Below are positions 7,551 through 16,130 of a stretch of DNA of 64,000 bases, piece by piece. A program made the position numbers and the translations under genes. Location of the stretch: assembly GCF_001905545.1 (NCBI RefSeq), contig NZ_LIPD01000009.1, forward strand, positions 585,576-649,575, in the 5' to 3' direction. Numbering within the stretch: position 1 is the stretch's first letter; each line of letters starts with the position of its first letter. This stretch comes from Streptomyces sp. CB02056. Lineage in GTDB: Bacteria > Actinomycetota > Actinomycetes > Streptomycetales > Streptomycetaceae. A model generated the notes under the pieces. The model had not been told where the DNA came from and ran no database searches. It saw nothing but the letters and a program-made list of their open reading frames with translations.

Positions 7551-8599
7551 CCCGACTGGTCCCGTCGCCGCTGTTCGTCGAGATCCGCCCGGGCGCGCTG
7601 GACGCGCTCGGCGGCATCCTCGCGGACCAGCGGCTGTCGGCCTCGGGCCGGATCGCGGTCGCGATCAGCAACGGCTCCGGCTCGGCCATGCGCCGCCGCC
7701 TGGAGCCGGCCCTGCCCGGCGCCGACTGGTACAACGTGGACGACGGCAGCCTGGACAGCGCGGTGCGGCTGGCCGAGGCGATGCGCGGCGGCCACTACGA
7801 CGCGATGGTCGGCCTCGGTGGCGGCAAGATCATCGACGCCGCCAAGTACGCCGCGGCCCGGGTCGGCCTGCCGCTGGTCGCGGTCGCCACCAACCTGGCC
7901 CACGACGGCATCTGCTCGCCGGTCTCCACTCTGGACAACGACGCCGGCCGCGGCTCCTACGGGGTGCCCAGCCCGATCGGCATCGTGGTCGACCTGGACG
8001 TCATCCGACAGGCCCCGCAGCGCTTCGTGGCGGCCGGTGTGGGCGACGTCGTCTCCAACATCTCCGCGTGCGCGGACTGGGAGCTGTCGCACGCGGTGAC
8101 CGGCGAGCCGGTGGACGGTCTGGCCGTGGCGATGGCCCGCTCGGCGGGCGAGAACCTGCTGCGGCACCCGGGGAGCACCCAGGACCAGGACCTCCTGACG
8201 GCGCTCGCCGAGGCCCTGGTACTGTCCGGCATCGCGATGAACATCGCGGGCAGCACCCGGCCCTCGTCGGGTGCCTGCCACGAGATCTCGCATGCCCTGG
8301 ACGTGCTGTATCCCAAGCGGTCCGCCCAGCACGGCGAGCAGGTCGGCCTCGGCGCCGCCTTCGCCAGCTTCCTGCGGGGCGAGCGCGAGCTGACCGGTCT
8401 GATCGTGGAGCGCCTGGCGAGCCACGGACTGCCGGTGACCGCGGCTCAGATCGGCTTCACCGAGGCGGAGTTCACCGAAGCGGTGCACTACGCTCCGAAC
8501 ACCCGACCGGGGCGCTTCACCATCCTCGAACACCTCGACCTCTCCCCTTCCGCAATCAGGGACGCGTACGCCGACTATGTCCAAGCCGTCAACAGCTGA
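7538..8599 (+). CDS. sn-Glycerol-1-phosphate dehydrogenase-like iron-containing alcohol dehydrogenase
   Basis: 353 residues of the EgsA/AraM group, which reduce dihydroxyacetone phosphate to sn-glycerol 1-phosphate with NAD(P)H. The GGGKIIDAAK cofactor loop is at about residues 94-103. Metal ligands are probably Asp123 (NLAHDGIC), His248 or His252 (SSGACHEISHALD) and His265 (SAQHGEQVG). The GTG start at 7538 lies inside the end of the preceding gene with GGGAG upstream, suggesting coupled translation; the 3' end overlaps the next gene by 23 nt. Exact substrate is inferred from the family; other 2-keto sugar phosphates are possible. Confidence 0.82.
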   Translation: MPVLTRLVPSPLFVEIRPGALDALGGILADQRLSASGRIAVAISNGSGSAMRRRLEPALPGADWYNVDDGSLDSAVRLAEAMRGGHYDAMVGLGGGKIIDAAKYAAARVGLPLVAVATNLAHDGICSPVSTLDNDAGRGSYGVPSPIGIVVDLDVIRQAPQRFVAAGVGDVVSNISACADWELSHAVTGEPVDGLAVAMARSAGENLLRHPGSTQDQDLLTALAEALVLSGIAMNIAGSTRPSSGACHEISHALDVLYPKRSAQHGEQVGLGAAFASFLRGERELTGLIVERLASHGLPVTAAQIGFTEAEFTEAVHYAPNTRPGRFTILEHLDLSPSAIRDAYADYVQAVNS

Positions 8600-9428
8600 C
8601 CCCTCCACCGCGGGCGCCGAACGGCCCCCGGTGGACCTGACCCGCCGGCCCTCGATCGAGGAACTGCGCGCGGTGATCCACCCGGAGGGCATGCTCCAGC
8701 GCCGCAGTGCCGAGCACTGGGCCGGTCGCCTGTACATGCGGAAGATCTCGCTGCGGATCACCCGGGTGCTCTCCACCGTGACGGCGATCACGCCCAACGG
8801 TCTGACGTACCTGATGATGGTCACCGGCATCCTGGCCGGCGCCGCGCTGGTCCTGCCGGGCATCGCGGGCGCCGTCCTGGGCGCCCTGCTGATCCAGGTC
8901 TACCTGCTGCTGGACTGCGTGGACGGCGAGGTGGCCCGCTGGCGGCGGCAGACCTCGCTCACCGGCGTCTACCTGGACCGGGTCGGCCACTACATGTCCG
9001 AGGCGGCGCTGCTGACCGGCCTCGGCCTGCGCGCCACCGACCTGCTGCACCGCGAGGGCACCGGGTCGCACTGGGAGTGGGCCTTCCTCGGCACCCTGGC
9101 CGCGCTCGGCGCGATCCTGATCAAGTCCGAGACCGACCTGGTGGACGTGGCCCGCGCCCGCAGCGGCCTGACGGCCGTCGAGGACAGCGCCTCGGTGCCG
9201 CGTTCGGCCTCCGTCGCCAAGGCCCGCCGGGCGGCCTCCTTCCTGAAGTTCCACCGCCTGGTCGGCGCGGTCGAGGCCTCGCTGCTCATCCTGGCCGCCG
9301 GCGTCGCCGACGCCGTGCACGGCGGACTGCTCTTCACCCGGCTCGCGGTGGTCGTCCTGGCCGCGATCGCGATGCTCCAGACCGTGCTGCACCTGCTGAG
9401 CATCGTCCTCTCCAGCAGGCTGCGATGA
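8577..9428 (+). CDS. CDP-alcohol phosphatidyltransferase family membrane enzyme
   Basis: 283 residues with several hydrophobic helices. The signature starts normally, D113-x2-D116-G117-x2-A120-R121 and then G130-x3-D134, but the last aspartate of the D-x3-D pair is His138 (DRVGH). It would transfer a phospho-alcohol from a CDP-activated donor onto an acceptor alcohol at the membrane. A soluble N-terminal stretch of about 65 residues precedes the first helix. It overlaps both neighbours, by 23 nt upstream and by ATGA downstream. Donor and acceptor are unknown; the neighbours suggest a CDP-glycerol-like donor. Confidence 0.82.
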   Translation: MSKPSTADPSTAGAERPPVDLTRRPSIEELRAVIHPEGMLQRRSAEHWAGRLYMRKISLRITRVLSTVTAITPNGLTYLMMVTGILAGAALVLPGIAGAVLGALLIQVYLLLDCVDGEVARWRRQTSLTGVYLDRVGHYMSEAALLTGLGLRATDLLHREGTGSHWEWAFLGTLAALGAILIKSETDLVDVARARSGLTAVEDSASVPRSASVAKARRAASFLKFHRLVGAVEASLLILAAGVADAVHGGLLFTRLAVVVLAAIAMLQTVLHLLSIVLSSRLR

Positions 9429-10324
9429 GCGCGCGGGGCACCGCGGAGGACTTCCGCCTCGGCGCCGTGATCATCACCATGGGCAACCGGCCCGCCGAGC
9501 TCAACGCCTTGATCGAGGCCGTCCGCGCCCAGGAGGGCCCGGCGGTCGAGCTGGCCGTGGTCGGCCAGGGCGTGGAGCTGCCCCCGCTGCCGGAGGGCGT
9601 GCGCACCGTCGAGCTGCCGGAGAACCTGGGCATCCCGGGCGGGCGCAACGTCGGCATCGAGCTGTTCGGCCGGGACGGCGCGGAGGTCGACGCCGTCCTC
9701 TTCCTGGACGACGACGGCAACCTGCCGCGCACCGACTCGGCCCGCCTGCTGCGCGAGGCCTTCACCGCCGACCCGGAGCTGGGCATCGTCTCCTTCCGGA
9801 TCGCCGACCCGGACACCGGTGTCACCCAGCGCCGGCACGTCCCCCGGCTGCGCGCCAGCGACCCGCTGCGCTCGTCCCGGGTGACGACCTTCCTGGGCGG
9901 CGCGAGCGCGGTGCGCTGCAAGGTGTTCGAGCAGGCCGGGCAGCTGCCCGCCGAGTTCTTCTACGCCCACGAGGAGACCGACCTCGCGTGGCGCGCGCTG
10001 GACGCCGGGTGGGCCATCGACTACCGGGCGGACGTGGTGCTGCACCACCCCACGACCTCGCCCGCCCGCCACGCGAGCTACTTCCACAACGTGGCCCGCA
10101 ACCGGGTCTGGCTCGCGAGGCGGAACCTTCCGGCCCTGTTGGTGCCTCTCTATCTGGGAACCTGGTTCCTGCTGACCCTGGCCCGCCGCCCCTCCCCGGA
10201 GGCGCTGAAGGCCTGGTGGGGCGGGTTCCGGGCGGGCTGGCGCGAACCCTGCGGTGCGCGGCGGCCCATGCGGTGGCGTACCGTCTGGCGACTGACCAGG
10301 CTGGGCCGACCTCCGATCATCTGA
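9425..10324 (+). CDS. Family 2 glycosyltransferase
   Basis: 299 residues. The GT-A start GAVIITMGNRPAELNALIEAV, the DDDGN metal-binding (DXD-type) motif and the HEETDLAWRALDAGW acceptor-site motif define a GT2 enzyme. After residue about 240 one hydrophobic segment (ALLVPLYLGTWFLLTLA) suggests membrane association. It probably adds a sugar to the product of the preceding enzymes. The ATG overlaps the upstream stop (ATGA at 9425), so translation is coupled. Confidence 0.88.
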   Translation: MSARGTAEDFRLGAVIITMGNRPAELNALIEAVRAQEGPAVELAVVGQGVELPPLPEGVRTVELPENLGIPGGRNVGIELFGRDGAEVDAVLFLDDDGNLPRTDSARLLREAFTADPELGIVSFRIADPDTGVTQRRHVPRLRASDPLRSSRVTTFLGGASAVRCKVFEQAGQLPAEFFYAHEETDLAWRALDAGWAIDYRADVVLHHPTTSPARHASYFHNVARNRVWLARRNLPALLVPLYLGTWFLLTLARRPSPEALKAWWGGFRAGWREPCGARRPMRWRTVWRLTRLGRPPII

Positions 10325-10479
10325 TCACATCTGATGGCATCCGCATCGGATGATCGATCGCTGCGGCCGGTGCCCACACACCGGCCGGCTCCCCCGAGAT
10401 CCCAGTGGATCCCCATCGGCGCACGACCGGCGGACCCCGCCGACCGGCCGCCCCGACCGATCCCGCGTGAAGGACGAAT

Positions 10480-11421
10480 GTGTCGACAGTGAGTGAACCC
10501 GTCAGCCTCTCGGCCCCCAGGGGGGCGGACGCGGGCCTGACCCCCAAGCAGCTTGCGGACAAGTACGGTCTGGCGGTGAGCGGCGCCCGTCCCGGCCTGT
10601 TCGCCTACTCCAAGCAGCTCTGGGCCCGGCGCCACTTCATCTGGGCCTTCGCCACCGCCCGCCTGGTGGCCCAGTACACCAACGCCAAGCTCGGCCAGCT
10701 GTGGCAGGTGGTGACCCCGCTGCTCAACTGCGCGGTGTTCTACCTGGTCTTCGGCGTGATCCTGGCGAGCAAGCAGGGCTTCCCGGACAACACCTACATC
10801 GCCTGGCTGTGCATCGGCGTCTTCGTCTTCCAGTTCACCCAGAACGCGGTGCAGGCCGGCACCCGGGCGATCTCCGACAACCTCGGGCTGATCCGGGCGC
10901 TGCACTTCCCCCGGGCCAGCCTCCCGATCGCCTTCACCGTGATCCAGCTCCAGCAGCTGCTGATCTCGATGGTCGTCCTGGTCGTCACCGTGCTCGCCGC
11001 CGGCATCACCCCGGGCCGGACCTGGCTGCTGATCATCCCGGCGCTGCTCCTGCAGACGCTCTTCAACACCGGCATCTCCCTGGTGATGGCCCGGCTCGGC
11101 TCCCGGACCAGCGACATCTCCCAGCTGATCCCGTTCGTGATGCGCGCCTGGATGTTCCTGTCCGGTGTGATGTTCAGCATCCAGGACAAGATCACGCACT
11201 GGCCGCACTACATCCAGACGCTGATGTCGCTGAACCCGGCGTCGATCTACATGGACCTGCTGCGGCACGCCTTCGCGCCGGTCATCTACAACCCGCACCA
11301 GCCGGTGCACCAGACCCTCCCGCCGCACCAGTGGGCGTACGGCCTGGCCTGGGGCGTGGGCATGTTCGTCGTCGGATACGTCTTCTTCTGGAAGGCCGAG
11401 GAGGAGTACGGCCGTGGCTGA
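10480..11421 (+). CDS. ABC-2 type permease, polysaccharide/teichoic-acid exporter (TagG-like)
   Basis: 313 residues with six predicted membrane helices after a soluble N-terminal 50 residues. ARRHFIWAFATARLVAQYTNAKLGQLWQVVTPLL is typical of TagG/Wzm/KpsM-type permeases (amphipathic entry helix and first membrane span). It should form a dimeric channel that flips an undecaprenyl- or lipid-linked product outward with the ATPase encoded next. The GTG at 10480 has AAGGA 5 nt upstream. A 155-nt gap separates it from the glycosyltransferase; I see no terminator there, so co-transcription is likely. Confidence 0.88.
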   Translation: MSTVSEPVSLSAPRGADAGLTPKQLADKYGLAVSGARPGLFAYSKQLWARRHFIWAFATARLVAQYTNAKLGQLWQVVTPLLNCAVFYLVFGVILASKQGFPDNTYIAWLCIGVFVFQFTQNAVQAGTRAISDNLGLIRALHFPRASLPIAFTVIQLQQLLISMVVLVVTVLAAGITPGRTWLLIIPALLLQTLFNTGISLVMARLGSRTSDISQLIPFVMRAWMFLSGVMFSIQDKITHWPHYIQTLMSLNPASIYMDLLRHAFAPVIYNPHQPVHQTLPPHQWAYGLAWGVGMFVVGYVFFWKAEEEYGRG

Positions 11422-12223
11422 CATCGACCTGAGCAACAACGACACCGTCACGGACGCGGACGTCGCCCGCGAGCCCACCGTCGTCGTCGACGACGTGCAC
11501 ATCGTCTACAAGGTGCACGGCGCCGGCTCCGGCAAGGGCAGCGCCACCTCGGCGCTGAGCCGCATCATCAGCCGCAAGCGCGCCTCCGGCGTGCGCGAGG
11601 TGCACGCGGTCAAGGGCATCAGCTTCACCGCGTACAAGGGCGAGGCGATCGGCCTGATCGGCTCCAACGGCTCCGGCAAGTCGACCATGCTGGCCGCCAT
11701 CGCCGGCCTGCTGCCGACCGAGAAGGGCGGCATCTACACCAACGGCCAGCCCTCGCTGCTGGGCGTCAACGCCGCGCTGATGAACGAGCTCACCGGTGAG
11801 CGCAACGTCGTCCTCGGCTGCCTGGCCATGGGCATGACCCCGGCCCAGGTGAGGGCCCGCTACCAGGACATCGTCGAGTTCTCCGGCATCAACGACAAGG
11901 GCGACTTCATCTCCCTGCCGATGCGCACCTACTCCTCCGGCATGGGCGCCCGGCTGCGCTTCTCGATCGCCGCCGCGAAGACCCACGACGTGCTGCTGAT
12001 CGACGAGGCCCTCGCCACCGGCGACCAGGCCTTCCAGCAGCGCAGCAAGCGGCGGATCGACGAGCTGCGCAAGTCCGCCGGTACGGTCTTCCTGGTCAGC
12101 CACGACAACAACTCGATCCGCGAGGTCTGCGAGCGGACCATATGGATCGAGGCCGGCGAGCTGGTCATGGACGGACCCACCGAGGAGGTCGTGAGCCGCT
12201 ACGAGCGCGGCGAGCGACCGTAG
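11414..12223 (+). CDS. ABC transporter ATPase, polysaccharide export (TagH-like)
   Basis: 269 residues. Walker A is GLIGSNGSGKSTML, the Q loop region follows as PSLLGVNAALMNELTGERN, the signature is YSSGMGARLRFS and Walker B is DVLLIDEALATGD. The split signature (SSGM) and the LGVNAALMNELTG insert are characteristic of O-antigen/teichoic-acid export ATPases such as TagH and Wzt. There is no C-terminal carbohydrate-binding extension. GTG at 11414 overlaps the permease gene by 8 nt. Last gene of the operon, followed by a strong hairpin. Confidence 0.9.
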   Translation: MADIDLSNNDTVTDADVAREPTVVVDDVHIVYKVHGAGSGKGSATSALSRIISRKRASGVREVHAVKGISFTAYKGEAIGLIGSNGSGKSTMLAAIAGLLPTEKGGIYTNGQPSLLGVNAALMNELTGERNVVLGCLAMGMTPAQVRARYQDIVEFSGINDKGDFISLPMRTYSSGMGARLRFSIAAAKTHDVLLIDEALATGDQAFQQRSKRRIDELRKSAGTVFLVSHDNNSIREVCERTIWIEAGELVMDGPTEEVVSRYERGERP

Positions 12224-12239
12224 TCCCCGTCACACTCCC

Positions 12240-12276
12240 GCGGGGCCGGTTCCGGAGCTTCCGGAGCCGGCCCCGC
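12240..12276 (+). terminator. Hairpin terminator after the surface-compound operon
   Basis: A 17-bp stem (12240-12256 with 12260-12276, one G-U pair) with a 3-nt loop, followed by GCCTTTCC. It separates the ABC ATPase gene from the hopanoid operon. Confidence 0.75.
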
Positions 12277-12462
12277 GCCTTTCCCGCCGCCCGGCGCGGA
12301 GGCGAGCGCCCGGTGCCCCGGCGGGGCGCTCTTCTCCGGCGCGCCCGGGCGTGTCAGCCTGGTGGTCGCGGGGGCGGTGTGCCGTGCGTGACGCCCGCGC
12401 TCGGACGCGTGTCCGAGTCGGACCGGTCGTGCCAAGCGGTGTAGAACGGGGGAGTGACAGCA

Positions 12463-13461
12463 GTGTCGGCTTCGGCCCAGCCCAGAGATACGCCGGTGAA
12501 CGGTTCCGCAGGACAGACCCTGGACAAGGCGGGCGCGGAGAACTTCCCCGTCGCCCCGTTCTTCCTGCCCGCGGCCTGGCGCGACGACCTGATGGCGGTG
12601 TACGGCTTCGCCCGCCTGGTCGACGACGCCGGCGACGGCGACCTGGCCGACCCGGCCGCCACCGCCCGGCTGCTCGGGGTCGAGCAGACGCCCCCCGCCA
12701 CCCCTTCGGACCAGTCCGGCCCGCCGGCTCCGCAGGAGACCGCCTTCCGGCTCGCCCTGCTCGACGGACTGGAGCAGGACCTCGACCGGGTCTTCGAGAC
12801 GGCCCTGTGCACCGCCGGCGGCTCCGGAGCGGCCGGCGCGGACCGCCCCCGCCACCCGCTGATGAGCGCGCTCGTCCCGCTGGTCGACCGGCACGGCCTG
12901 ACCCCCGAACCGTTCCGCCGTCTGATCGAGGCCAACCGGGTGGACCAGACCACCTCCCGCTACGCCACCTTCGACGACCTGATCGGCTACTGCACCCTCT
13001 CCGCCGACCCGGTCGGCCGCCTCGTGCTGGCCATCGCGGGCGTCTCCACCCCCGAGCGGACCGAACTCTCCGACGCCGTCTGCAGCGGCCTCCAGGTGGT
13101 CGAGCACATCCAGGACGTGGCCGAGGACCTGGCCCACGGCCGGATCTACCTGCCCGCGGAGGACCTGGCCCGCTTCGGCGTCACCGAGGCCGACCTGGCC
13201 GCGCCCTCCGCCGACGGCGCGGTGCGCGAGCTGATCGCCTTCGAGGTCGAGCGGGCCCGCACCCTGCTCGACCGCGGCGCACCATTGGTAGGTACGGTTC
13301 GGGGGAGGCTTCGACTGCTCCTGGCGGGATTCACCGCAGGCGGCTATGCGGCCCTGGCGGCCGTCGAGGACGCCGGGTACGACGTGCTCGCCCAGCAGGC
13401 GAAGCCGGACAAGCGCCGCCTCGCAGCGAAGGCGGCGGCCATCTTCGCGAAGGGAAGGTGA
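12463..13461 (+). CDS. hpnC: Hydroxysqualene synthase HpnC (squalene/phytoene synthase family)
   Basis: 332 residues. Family knowledge: HpnC converts presqualene diphosphate to hydroxysqualene. The two Asp-rich motifs are visible as LVDDAGDGDLAD and QDVAEDLAHGRIYLPAEDL. A loop of about 50 residues after the first motif (AARLLGVEQTP... to ...GADRP) looks like a lineage-specific insertion. The GTG at 12463 is chosen because GGGGGAG lies 8 nt upstream; a GTG three codons earlier overlaps that site. First gene of the hopanoid operon; its stop overlaps a possible start of hpnD. Confidence 0.9.
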   Translation: MSASAQPRDTPVNGSAGQTLDKAGAENFPVAPFFLPAAWRDDLMAVYGFARLVDDAGDGDLADPAATARLLGVEQTPPATPSDQSGPPAPQETAFRLALLDGLEQDLDRVFETALCTAGGSGAAGADRPRHPLMSALVPLVDRHGLTPEPFRRLIEANRVDQTTSRYATFDDLIGYCTLSADPVGRLVLAIAGVSTPERTELSDAVCSGLQVVEHIQDVAEDLAHGRIYLPAEDLARFGVTEADLAAPSADGAVRELIAFEVERARTLLDRGAPLVGTVRGRLRLLLAGFTAGGYAALAAVEDAGYDVLAQQAKPDKRRLAAKAAAIFAKGR

Positions 13462-13469
13462 ACGCCCGC

Positions 13470-14360
13470 GTGGCGGCATCACCACTGGCGTCGGCCCAGG
13501 TCATGGCGGCGTACCGGTACTGCGAGGCAGTCACCGGACTGCAGGCGCGCAACTTCAGCTACGGCATCCGGTTGCTGCCAGAACCCAAGCGGTTGGCCAT
13601 GTCGGCCCTGTACGCCCTGGCCCGCCGGGTGGACGACATCGGCGACGGCGACCTCCCGGACGACCGCAAGGCCGAGGCGCTGGTGCGCACCCGGGAGCTG
13701 GTGGACGAGGTCCGCTCCGGGGTGGTCGCCGAGGACGACACCGACCCGATCAAGGTCGCCCTGGCCGACGCGGCCCGGCGCTTCCCGATCCCGCTCGGCG
13801 GTTTCGACGAGCTGATCGACGGCGTCGAGATGGACCTCAAGGGCGCCGAGTACCAGACGTACGACGAGCTGAAGGTCTACTGCCGCTGCGTGGCCGGCGC
13901 GATCGGCCGGCTCTCGTTGGGCGTCTACGGCTGCGACGACCCGGAGCTCGGGGCGCGCTACGCGGACACCCTGGGCCTGGCGCTGCAGCTCACCAACATC
14001 CTGCGCGACCTGCGCGAGGACGCCCTGACCGGCCGCACCTACCTGCCCGCCGAGGACCTGGTCCGGTTCGGCTGCGAGCAGGGCTTCGCCCTGCCCGAGC
14101 CGCCGGTCGGCGCGGACTTCACCGGTCTGGTGGCCTTCGAGGCCGCCCGTGCCCAGGCCGCCTTCGAGGAGGGCCTGCGGCTGCTGCCGATGCTCGACCG
14201 CCGGAGCCGCGCCTGCACCGCCGCGATGGCCGGGATCTACCACCGGCTGCTCGGCCGGATCGCCGCCGAACCGGAGTCGGTCCTGCGCGGCCGGGTCTCG
14301 CTGCCGGGCTGGGAGAAGGCGTACGTGGCGCTTTCCGGGCTCGCCGGGGGGCGTTCTTGA
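13470..14360 (+). CDS. hpnD: Presqualene diphosphate synthase HpnD
   Basis: About 296 residues. It condenses two farnesyl diphosphates to presqualene diphosphate. Motifs: RNFSYGIRLLPEPKR, RRVDDIGDGDL (first Asp motif), EYQTYDELKVYCRCVAGAIG and NILRDLREDALTGRTYLPAEDL (second Asp motif). Two starts compete: GTG 13458, which overlaps the hpnC stop but is too close to AGGGA, and GTG 13470, with GGAAGG about 11 nt upstream. I use the latter. The reading frame also runs far upstream through hpnC, which is a shadow. Confidence 0.9.
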   Translation: MAASPLASAQVMAAYRYCEAVTGLQARNFSYGIRLLPEPKRLAMSALYALARRVDDIGDGDLPDDRKAEALVRTRELVDEVRSGVVAEDDTDPIKVALADAARRFPIPLGGFDELIDGVEMDLKGAEYQTYDELKVYCRCVAGAIGRLSLGVYGCDDPELGARYADTLGLALQLTNILRDLREDALTGRTYLPAEDLVRFGCEQGFALPEPPVGADFTGLVAFEAARAQAAFEEGLRLLPMLDRRSRACTAAMAGIYHRLLGRIAAEPESVLRGRVSLPGWEKAYVALSGLAGGRS

Positions 14361-14444
14361 TTCTCGCAACAGTTCTGTCACGCTGTGTCAGCTGGGAATC
14401 ACGTGCGGGTAGTTCCGTGTTGAACAAACGAGGATCTTCTTCAG

Positions 14445-14464
14445 GGACCGCCCGCGGGCGGTCC
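14445..14464. repeat. Perfect 20-nt palindrome upstream of hpnE
   Basis: GGACCGCCCGCGGGCGGTCC is a perfect inverted repeat in the 127-nt hpnD-hpnE spacer, just before the hpnE ribosome site. It could be an RNA hairpin or a protein site; nothing else distinguishes these. Confidence 0.5.
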
Positions 14465-14487
14465 ACCGACTGCGAGGGGGAGGGCCG

Positions 14488-15921
14488 ATGACCGGGCGAG
14501 CCGATGCCGCGCGCCCGGCCGCCGTGGTGGTCGGCGGCGGTCTCGCCGGGATCACCGCCGCGCTGCGCCTCGCCGAGGCGGGCCACCGGGTCACCCTCGC
14601 GGAGGGGCGGCCCCGGCTCGGCGGCCTGGCCTTCTCCTTCCAGCGCGGCGAGCTCACCGTCGACAACGGCCAGCACGTCTACCTGCGCTGCTGCACCGCC
14701 TACCGCGGCCTGCTGGAGCGCCTCGGCGCCTCCCGGCTGGTCCACCTCCAGGACCGCCTCGACATCCCGGTGCTCTCCGTCACCGGGCCGCCGGAGGCCC
14801 CGGTGCGCACCCTGGGCCGACTGCGCCGGGCCGGCCTGCCCGTCCCGCTGCACCTGGCCGGCAGCCTGGCCCGCTACCCGCACCTGTCCCCGGCCGACCG
14901 CGCCCGGGTGGTCCGCGGCGCGCTAGCCCTGCGGGGCCTGGACCTCGCGGACCCGGCCCTGGACGAGGTCTCCTTCGGCGACTGGCTGCGCCGCAACGGG
15001 CAGAACGCCGCCACCCAGGCCGCCCTGTGGGACCTGGTCGGCGTCGCCACCCTGAACGCCCGGGCCGACCAGGTCTCGCTGGCGCTCGCCGGGATGGTGT
15101 TCAAGACCGGCCTGCTCTCCGACCCGGGCGCCTCGGACATCGGCACCGCCGCCGTCCCGCTCGGCGTGATCCACCACGACCGGGCGCTCACCGAGCTGGA
15201 GCGGGCCGGCGTCCGGGTGCTGCTGCGGTCCCGGGTGGCCGAGCTGAAGCCGGCCGCGCCGCAGCACGCCGTCCGGCTGGAGGGCGGGGAACTGCTCACC
15301 GCCGACACCGTGGTGCTGGCCGGCGCCCAGGACAGCGCGGCCGCGCTGCTGCCGCCGAACGCGGTCCCCGGGCAGGAGCGGCTGGCCGGCTTCGGCACCG
15401 CGCCGATCCTCAACGTGCACGTGGTCTACGACCGCAAGGTGCTGCGCCGGCCGTTCTTCGCCGCGCTCGGCTCCCCGGTGCAGTGGGTCTTCGACCGCAC
15501 CGCGCACTCCGGCCTGGCCGCCACCCCGACGGGCCGGGCCCACCCGGGCGCCCAGTACCTGGCGCTGTCGCAGTCCGCCGCGCAGGACGAGATCGACCTG
15601 CCGGTGGCCGAGCTGCGCGGCCGCTACCTGCCCGAGCTGGGCCGGCTGCTGCCGGCCGCGGCCCAGGCCGAGGTGCTGGACTTCTTCGTCACCCGGGAGC
15701 GCACCGCGACCTTCGACCCGGCGCCGGGCAACGGGGCGCTGCGCCCCTCGGCCCGCACCGAGGTCCCCGGCCTGTTGCTGGCCGGCTCGTGGACGGCCAC
15801 CGGCTGGCCCGCGACCATGGAGGGCGCCGTGCGCAGCGGCCACGCCGCGGCCGACGCCGCGCTCGCCGCGGCCGGCACCCGGACGCCGGTGGACCGCGGC
15901 GACGGGAGGTGGCCCAGGTGA
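14488..15921 (+). CDS. hpnE: Hydroxysqualene dehydroxylase HpnE (FAD amine-oxidase family)
   Basis: 477 residues. The N-terminal VVVGGGLAGITAALRLAEAGHRV is the FAD Rossmann loop, followed by RPRLGGLAFSF; near the C-terminus LLAGSWTATGWPATMEGAVRSG completes the FAD site. HpnE reduces hydroxysqualene to squalene, finishing the HpnCDE route. GGGGGAGG lies 6 nt before the ATG. The stop overlaps a GTG (15918) that could extend the next gene. Confidence 0.9.
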   Translation: MTGRADAARPAAVVVGGGLAGITAALRLAEAGHRVTLAEGRPRLGGLAFSFQRGELTVDNGQHVYLRCCTAYRGLLERLGASRLVHLQDRLDIPVLSVTGPPEAPVRTLGRLRRAGLPVPLHLAGSLARYPHLSPADRARVVRGALALRGLDLADPALDEVSFGDWLRRNGQNAATQAALWDLVGVATLNARADQVSLALAGMVFKTGLLSDPGASDIGTAAVPLGVIHHDRALTELERAGVRVLLRSRVAELKPAAPQHAVRLEGGELLTADTVVLAGAQDSAAALLPPNAVPGQERLAGFGTAPILNVHVVYDRKVLRRPFFAALGSPVQWVFDRTAHSGLAATPTGRAHPGAQYLALSQSAAQDEIDLPVAELRGRYLPELGRLLPAAAQAEVLDFFVTRERTATFDPAPGNGALRPSARTEVPGLLLAGSWTATGWPATMEGAVRSGHAAADAALAAAGTRTPVDRGDGRWPR

Positions 15922-16130
15922 CGGCGGGCCCCGCCGCCGGAGAGCCCGCCAGAGCCGACGGGCGTACCGTCGAGCGCACCGGCGCATCCACCGGGAGCGG
16001 CCCGGCCGGCCGTACCGGCACCACCGGCGCTGCTGGAACCATCGGCACCGGCACTCGATTCGACACCAGCCGCACCGACAGCGCCCGGCCGCCCCGTGCG
16101 GCCCGGCACCACGAGGAAGAGGGAACGCAC

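Noticed and set aside
14378..14400. CTGTCAC...CTGTGTCAGCTG words before hpnE as a fifth heptad element
   Set aside because: The words are similar, but there is no 7-bp register, no inverted partner array and no 10-nt centre.
15918..16130. Coupled start of the polyprenyl synthase gene at GTG 15918
   Set aside because: It adds 71 low-complexity residues; GTG 16131 has a strong ribosome site. Not fully excluded.
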